Assembly: GCA_037349315.1 (NCBI GenBank)
Contig: JBAIAC010000001.1
Location: 40,362,001-40,426,000, forward strand
Reading direction: 5' to 3'
DNA: 64,000 bases
From: Chelydra serpentina
Lineage: Eukaryota > Chordata > Testudines > Chelydridae
Shown here: piece after piece, positions 58,283 through 64,000 of the stretch
Numbering within the stretch: the first letter of the stretch is position 1
Layout of the letters: each line of letters begins with the position of its first letter
The notes under the pieces: generated by a model
What the model was told of the DNA's origin: nothing
The model's input: only the letters and a program-made list of their open reading frames with translations
The model's database searches: none
Made by a program: the position numbers and the translations under genes

Positions 58283-58320
58283 CTGGTGAAGTGGGTTTTA
58301 GCCCACGAAAGCTTATGCCC
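58283..58320 (+). ncRNA. Hammerhead-ribozyme-like core (right arm)
   Basis: CTGGTGA (58283-58289; one change from CTGATGA), stem II GTGGG/CCCAC (58291-58295 with 58302-58306), GAAA (58307-58310), GCTTATGC (58311-58318), then CC at the expected cleavage site. Confidence 0.55.
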
Positions 58321-58362
58321 AAATAAATTTGTTAGTCTCTAAGGTACCACAACGACTCCTCA

Positions 58363-59095
58363 TTTTTTTTTAAAGGGATTAATACAGAAAATCTTTCTAA
58401 CCACAACAGATTTCTGTATGCTCCCAGACTTCATCCTGACTGTCCATTCTGAATAATCAGCGCATCAGAACAGAGCAATTATTATCAAGGAGAGAGAGAG
58501 ATGCTCAACAGTCTCCTGAGTCTGTATAGTACTTGACGATATTGCTTTTTCCTAGTCTATGTTCTCTTTGTCCTTACTTTTAACACCTCCTTTCCACCAC
58601 CTTATACCCTCTACACGCAGTAAGGCCTGATCTTTGCTAGGAAATAAGGCATGTTTTTAATTACAGTTAATACACATAAGATGGCAGTTTGTAGTTTTCA
58701 CACAAGTTAGCAGGTCAAGGGTAAATCCTAGGCACCTCCTTAGTCCTTAACATGACCTGATAACGCATGTAAAAACCACAAACCTCCTTGTCTGTAGTGG
58801 GATTTTACCTCATGTTACCTAACTAGTTAAGAACCAAACTAGTGAAGATGCACTCACCCTCACATTTACTTTCCTGCCCTCCTTCACCTCTTTCTGAGTT
58901 TCAACTGCATGTCTTTGCTGTTTCAGTGTATCTGAGAGCTGGGGGAGTAAGAGAAAAGAAAATGATCCTGATTCACCATTATAATGTTCATGGAGTTAGA
59001 ATGGTGGGAAAATTGGCATAGTTGAAGAAGGAATTATGCTATGTCCAGTCCCCCTCCTCGCACAAGGGAAAGAGTGGGAGGGCAAGAAGAGGAGA
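58363..59095. other. Non-coding DNA
   Basis: No feature recognised. Confidence 0.5.
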
Positions 59096-59287
59096 GTCTA
59101 CACTGACACTGCATCGACCTAACTACATCATCCTTCACCCTATCCTGCTCGTGGAGGAGGAGTTATGATGTCGGCGTAGCAGGGCAGTTACATTGGCAGC
59201 AGCAAAATTTAAGTGTAAATGCTTCCATAGTTAGGTTGTCGTAAAGTGCCGTGTATCGACCTAATTCTGCAGGGTAGACCAGGCCCT
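59096..59287. mobile_element. MITE related to 19424-19616
   Basis: Left gtctacactgacactgcatc, interior 'gtggaggaggagttatgatg', right 'cgacctaattctgcagggta' followed by gaccaggccct. The layout matches the copy at 19424-19616. Confidence 0.65.
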
Positions 59288-60207
59288 AGAATTCATGAGT
59301 CCAATTATCAGCTAGATAACTTTCACGTTAATGGCTATCGTTCTGCTTCAAGCTGTGTGATTATTTTGGTTCACAGGCAGTTCTGAAAAATAAATGAATA
59401 CATGGCTTGAGTTGAACTGAGACTGATTTTTTTTTTAAATTTTCATCAAATTGAAAAAAAGTCAGAAAGGTTTCCTTTTCGGGTTGAAGGTTTAATTTTG
59501 CTTTGGGTGTTTTCAAACTTTAAAAAAAAAAAACATAGGAAATGAAGGAACAATTTATAGATCGCAAACATTAAGAGGATGAATGCTTAGACCCTGCCCC
59601 CTCATGCTTAGACCTAATAAGCCATGGGGTTAGGGCATGCACTGGCAAACTAAAGTTTTGGCTGAAAATGTTCATCCCGCTCTTATTCTGCTGCCTTTTA
59701 CTTTCTGAAAATAGAGACTGGAAAGGCAGAAACATAAGCAGAAAAGAAATGATGCACAATGACAATAGAGTTCTGGTCCATGACTGGGGTGCCTAGGTAT
59801 ACTATAATACAAATAAGGAAAGAAAAAAGGACGGGGGAAATAGGGAATTTGTTTTTGTTTATATTTTCTATGCAAAGTCTATCCCTCCATTATTTAGTGA
59901 CATTTTAGCAAGTTATTTGCTGGTGTATTATTTCCTTCTATTCAAATTTATTCATAACATACACAAATTATGAAATTGTTATTAGTTCATTTTTTATCAG
60001 TCAGATTTTGCCTCAGAAAACTGATGTTAAAGGCTTCTATTCAATACTGAAATACGGCTAATTCTGGACACAATAATATAGGAAGCAAAGGAGATATCCA
60101 AGTGGATATGAAAAGGAACATTCTGCTAAACAGACTCCTAACTATAGAAGAGATTTTTGATATTATTAAAACTGACTTAAGCATTCTGGCATTCAATCTG
60201 CAATTAT
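59288..60207. other. AT-rich non-coding DNA
   Basis: Decayed 'gaaaatttt' strings occur near 59390-59530. No gene. Confidence 0.5.
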
Positions 60208-60211
60208 ATAG

Positions 60212-60929
60212 TGTGACAAAGCTCTGTCCTTGTTTCCGTGGGTCCTGCGTTTCCTGGCAGATTTCACTAGCCGCAGAGGCTCACTGTGACCCTCCACGTA
60301 GCCCTTCTCTCTCTAGAGGCAAGGGTCACAGCCTACTGAGCCATTTTCATCATAAGCCAGCAAGGGAGGTGAGGAGAAGCTACCCTCCCTTGAACAGTCT
60401 CTGTGGTCTCCCAGTCTCAGTGATTAATCGGGGGGCAAAGCAGGGAGCCTGGGCCCCGCCCTATACTCCAGGCTCCAGCCCAGGGACCTTAATAGTATCA
60501 GCTATGGTAGCTGACTTTTTAGAAGCAGGACGCTTACAATTCCCTGGGCCACTTCCCCACAGCAGCCCCCACTTCCTCAAGATTCTCTTCACCCTTACCT
60601 CAGGGCCTTCTTCCTTGTGCCTGATATGGTTTGTGCTGCTCAGTCTCTCCAACAGCATGACTTCCTCCTACAACTCCTGACATGCATGCCCACCTGACTA
60701 ACTGGGAGGCTTTTAACTAGTTTCAACCAGCCCCTGATTGGCTTCAAGTGTCCCAATCAACCTAGCTGTCCTCCCTGCCTTCTTGAAAGATCTTATGGCC
60801 CCAAATGTCTTAATTGACCTGGAGCAGCTGCCATTTGCTTATCCTGGTAATAGGGATTTTTTTTAGCCTGTGACTAATATGTCTATCTCCCATTACTTTA
60901 CTATAGCCATCTGGCCTTGCCCTGTCACA
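60212..60929 (+). repeat. Solo LTR (718 bp)
   Basis: It begins TGTGACAAAG and ends CCCTGTCACA, with inverted TGTGAC/GTCACA tips. It is flanked by ATAG on both sides (60208-60211 and 60930-60933), an apparent 4-bp target duplication. No internal element sequence adjoins it, so it is most simply a solo LTR left by recombination between two LTRs. Its sequence differs from the LTRs at 23511 and 62649. Strand is assumed from general layout. A 192-codon open frame overlapping its left part is not a gene. Confidence 0.82.
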
Positions 60930-60933
60930 ATAG

Positions 60934-61843
60934 TTATACATTTACTACAAGATTATGGCCTCTCTCTGCTTTCTGTGAATTCATATCTGAAGTTGCTCCT
61001 AAGCCATTAAAATCTGTACTCTCATCCTGCATGGAGCTGCTTTTGGACTTTTTCTTAATTTCTGAATCTGAATAAATTGCTCTAAATCTATTACAGTTGC
61101 AATTAGCAGGTGGATCATGAGCAGGGCGGAGAGCTACAAGGTCACTTAGCTACAATGAATTAATAGAATAGATAATATTCCATAATGCACAAAAGCAGGA
61201 ACAACATTATTGAATAATACTTAGCACTTCTATCAATTTCAATGCACTCAGTATTAAAACTGAGGGGTTAAAAATCTCACAATAAAGCAAGTTGACTGAT
61301 TAAAAATTAGTGTTTTATAGTCAGCTGATGACCTTTGAGTTTTATGTGTAAGAAAATCACAAAGAAAATCACTAGTGTAATCTAGGTCTAAATTGTGCTT
61401 ATATCAGCCCCTGCAATGTGGTTGGGAATGAGGGAGAACCATGACAGGGGAAAGTTACTCAGGAAACTCTATGCACCCTGCCAGAGGGAGCTCCTCACTC
61501 ATCATCATTTCCTCAGAGGGATAGGCTTATAAATAATCAAACAGGATCTGGCTTTCACCCATGGGGGTGTCCTGTGATGTGTAGAGAGTTCCCATGGACC
61601 CAATTTTTGTCTCTCCACATTATTTCCTGATTATTGCAAGAGACAAGGCTCTTTTAGGAGCCATGTTCTCACTAATCAACCCACCTATGCACTCATTGAG
61701 GAGTAGGATTTGTTACTGAGACTGTCATCAACTCCCAGATGGCGGTGCGCTTCAGATCATGCTCCAACACTGAAATTCAGTACAGAAATTCGATGGGTCT
61801 CCAGAGGATAAAGACACAGAGTGGCTGACCCACCCTCTCCAAA
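60934..61843. other. Non-coding DNA
   Basis: No feature recognised. Confidence 0.5.
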
Positions 61844-62280
61844 AGGTGCTGACTTTTTGTCGGCACCAGTGGGTGCTCATGCCCCACCCACCCCCACTCC
61901 ACCCCCGGCCCCGCCCCTTCCCCAAATTCCCACCCCCGCCTCCTCCCCCCCCAGGAAAAATTGGTGGGTGCTGAGCACCCACCGGCAGCTCCCCACCAGA
62001 ACCCCCCCCCCCACTCGTGCAGGCCCGCCCACCCGCCCAACTCACCTTCCGGGTTCCCTGTGCAGCTGGAGGCGCCTCCCGCCAAGGCGCTATTTTTAGC
62101 CGGAGCAGCTGGCCACCTCTCAGCTGTGCGGCCGGGGGGAGGCACGGGGGAAGCACAGCGGGGAGGCACCTTGGGGGAGGGGTGAGTTGGTCGGGCGGGG
62201 AGCTGCCAGTGGATGCTCAGCACCCACCAATTTTTCCCCGTGGGTGCTCCAGCCCCGGAGCACCCACGGAGTCGGCGCCT
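61844..62280. mobile_element. MITE with 'aggtgctgac' and 'gtcggcgcct' ends
   Basis: The ends are inverted with two mismatches. Inside, 'gaaaaattggtgggtgctga' with 'gcacccaccggcagctcccc' (from about 61956) faces 'ggagctgccagtggatgctc' with 'agcacccaccaatttttccc' (from about 62198). The sequence is GC-rich and non-coding, with open frames from composition only. No target duplication was found. Confidence 0.7.
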
Positions 62281-62648
62281 ATGCCCCTCTCCTGTCCATG
62301 AGGTCACTCCACCCAAACTTGTGAAGAACGCTAACACACTATACTTATATCACATGGTAATACATCTGGGGCCAGCCATACACTAAGGATGAATGGAATT
62401 AAGCATGATGCTTGTTTGATTTTGATAGTATTTTTCATATTATTGGCTACATTTAGTGGTTATTTAGTTTTATTTGCTCTGTTCACCTCTGAGTGGGAGG
62501 TGATATGAACCCTAGTGTTTAAGCACAGGCTGAAGACCTATTTGTTGAAAAGAGGGCTTTTCCTCAACAGTGACTGTATTCCTGTCACATGCAAAGTGAA
62601 ATGCACTATGTTTCTGCTAGATTTTTTCCCCTCTCTCAGTATGGGTAT
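62281..62648. other. Non-coding DNA
   Basis: No feature recognised. Confidence 0.5.
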
Positions 62649-63112
62649 TGTGATAAACTCAGGACAGACAGCTGCAAGGAGGGGGTAGAAAAGGTTAAAA
62701 GGCCCTCCTCCCTATCAACTGAGGAAGGGTAACTACAGGTCAATCAGGTTCACCTGAGAACAGGGTTACCAGAGATCAATTAGGATCAGCTGGGAGGGAA
62801 TTACCTGAGGTCAATTAGGATCAGCTGATTCCAACTAAGGGCTGCCTGAGACTTTTAAACCCTCCCCTGTTGAGAGAGAGGAAGAGAGAAGGAGTCATGC
62901 TGTCAGTAGGTTAGGAGCAGGAAGACAGCGAGCCTCACCAGGAGAGGAGGCTGCATTCCCTCCCAATAAGGGAGAAAAACAAGCCCAGAAGACTGGCAGA
63001 GAGGAGGAATGGACTGCCCCTGTGCAGCCAAGAGAGACTATTTTACCCAAGTCCATCTTGCCAAGGCTAAAAACAGCTGAGGCTGGTGAGATGGAGAAGG
63101 TGCCTTGCCACA
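62649..63112 (+). repeat. 5' LTR of a SCAN-type Gypsy element (464 bp)
   Basis: It begins TGTGATAAAC and ends CTTGCCACA, directly followed by a primer-binding site and then gag. It contains two close copies of 'agrtcaattaggatcagctg' (62774-62793 and 62809-62828) plus a weaker one near 62738, which could be repeated regulatory sites. A TATA-like cttttaaacc lies at about 62853. Confidence 0.88.
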
Positions 63113-63114
63113 TG

Positions 63115-63130
63115 TGGTGTCAGGAGTGGG
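63115..63130 (+). other. Primer-binding site for tRNA-Leu
   Basis: TGGTGTCAGGAGTGGG starts two bases after the LTR. It is complementary to the 3' end of vertebrate tRNA-Leu, including its CCA tail (CCCACTCCTGACACCA). This primes minus-strand DNA synthesis in this group of elements. Confidence 0.82.
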
Positions 63131-63199
63131 GTCTGTGAGCAAGACTTCGTGGAGAACCATCTCAGGGCAGAGTAAATCACCACCATCAAGAAGAAAAAA

Positions 63200-64000
63200 A
63201 TGGAGGCTGTAGTGAAGGTGTTGGTGCAGGCCACCGCGGCTCAACAAGAGGCTACCAGGGTTCAGATATCTACCCAGCAGGAGTCAGTGCGAATACAGAA
63301 GGAGACAAATCAATTACTGATGAGCCAGGCGGCCCGGGATTGAGCCACCCTGCATGAGGTTGTGAACCAGCTAAAGCCCCTGACCACTCTAATGGATGGC
63401 CCCCATGGGACCCAGCTCCTGCAGGCAAGCAGCTACTTACAGAAGATGATGGTGGACGATGATGTAGAGGCATATCTCCTCATGATCGAGAGAACAGCCC
63501 AGCGGGAGGCCTGGCCCCAAGACCACTGGGCCAGTATCCTTGCTCCTTTTCTCTGTGGGGAGGCCCAGAAAGCGTATTTTGACATGACAACAGAAGCAGC
63601 TATAGATTACCCCCAGCTGAAGGCGGAGATCCTGGCGAGGTCTGATGTGACGACAGCTATAAGGGCCCAGGGGTTCCACGAGTGGAAATACCGGGACAGC
63701 AAAGCGACGAGGTCCCAGCTGTTTGACTTGATCCACCTAGCCCGGAAGTGGCTGCCCCCAGAAGCCCATGGCCCGGAGAAAATTGTGGAAATCATAGTTT
63801 TGGACAGGTACGTGAGAGGGCTACCACCGGACATACAAGGATGGGTCAGTCAAAATGATCCCCCCTCTTATGATGAGCTAGTTGCCCTCATAGAGAGACA
63901 CCTAGCAGCCCAAAAACTTTCTCAGACCACCGGGAAAGGAAGGCCCCAGAATAGGAGCCAAGTCTCTGCGCCGAGGGCCCGAGTTGCTGTAGCCCCAGGC
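63200..64000 (+). pseudogene. SCAN-domain gag of a Gypsy-type retrotransposon, runs off the window
   Basis: From the ATG at 63200 the frame is open for all 267 codons to the window edge except for one TGA (63341-63343, codon 48), plausibly CGA changed by CpG decay. Codons about 1-60 form a Gln-rich helix (AAQQEATRVQISTQQESV). Codons about 155-237 are a SCAN domain: [27 protein letters not shown], then [19 protein letters not shown] and WVSQ, in the family order. SCAN domains derive from gag capsid proteins of Gmr1-like Gypsy elements, and the adjoining LTR and primer site show this is the retrotransposon form, not a zinc-finger gene. The zinc knuckle and pol would lie beyond 64000. The frame is unusually well kept, suggesting a fairly recent insertion. 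Confidence 0.9.

Larger units (their letters stand above)
57788..58362. mobile_element. Fold-back Penelope-type element without coding region
   Basis: The left arm (about 57830-57955) and right arm (about 58238-58362) are inverted copies of the same PLE terminus as at 36538, with 'accttagagactagcaaat' at left and 'atttgttagtctctaaggt' at right. Between them is about 280 bp with a tandem duplication: copies of 'ccttcttgt.aactgtt ... ctcgttagcact' at about 58048-58105 and 58122-58185. No reverse transcriptase is present, so it is an internally deleted or non-autonomous form. Confidence 0.8.

Noticed and set aside
60102..60680. 192-codon open frame on the plus strand
   Set aside because: Most of it lies inside the solo LTR and it begins outside it, so it is a chance frame across a repeat boundary.
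63200..64000. Host SCAN-zinc-finger gene
   Set aside because: An LTR and tRNA primer site lie directly upstream with no intron or promoter of a host gene; this is the retrotransposon gag form.

Overview
This window reads as gene-poor intergenic or intronic DNA from a turtle, most likely a cryptodire. The diagnostic element is a tRNA-derived SINE with a CR1-like 3' tail (6178-6360), the layout of the turtle/tortoise Pol III SINE. CR1 LINE copies, Penelope-like elements (PLEs), SCAN-type gag retrotransposons and a dense set of short hAT- and Harbinger-like DNA elements fit the same reading. No bacterial-style genes, operons, ribosome-binding sites or CRISPR arrays are present. No complete host protein-coding gene is visible; the only host-exon candidate is a 147-bp, phase-0 coiled-coil segment on the minus strand (36098-36244).

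Layout. 1-6110: AT-rich DNA, a broken Harbinger transposase with an apparent 133-bp GT-AG intron (2192-2760), then a fold-back repeat complex with inverted 'gagcactcacctg' arms. 6178-14225: the SINE, a 991-bp hAT-like element packed with palindromic minisatellite units, two short hAT-like elements and a MITE. 16500-19616: a fold-back repeat and a MITE. 20560-24729: a decayed LTR retrotransposon with gag zinc knuckle and protease, itself interrupted by a hAT-like element. 26872-29657: a MITE and a minus-strand PLE with inverted termini. 31974-34746: two CR1 pieces. 36098-37070: the exon candidate and a PLE fragment. 37863-48320: a series of hAT- and Harbinger-type MITEs. 51211-52125: a 7SL-RNA-derived insertion, a hAT-like MITE and an L2/MIR-like repeat. 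53926-62280: more MITEs, a PLE fold-back and a solo LTR. 62649-64000: a 5' LTR, a tRNA-Leu-type primer-binding site and the start of a SCAN-domain gag that runs off the window.

The genes do not work together as a pathway; what is shared is mobile-element biology. Target-site duplications I could read directly (8 bp, identical or with one change) define about ten hAT-like insertions with exact ends. The SINE shares its tail with CR1, which implies mobilisation by the CR1 reverse transcriptase. The PLE termini carry hammerhead-ribozyme-like cores. The most unusual items are the 7SL-derived insertion, the PLE hammerhead-like cores, the nearly open SCAN-gag reading frame at the right edge, and the coiled-coil exon candidate.
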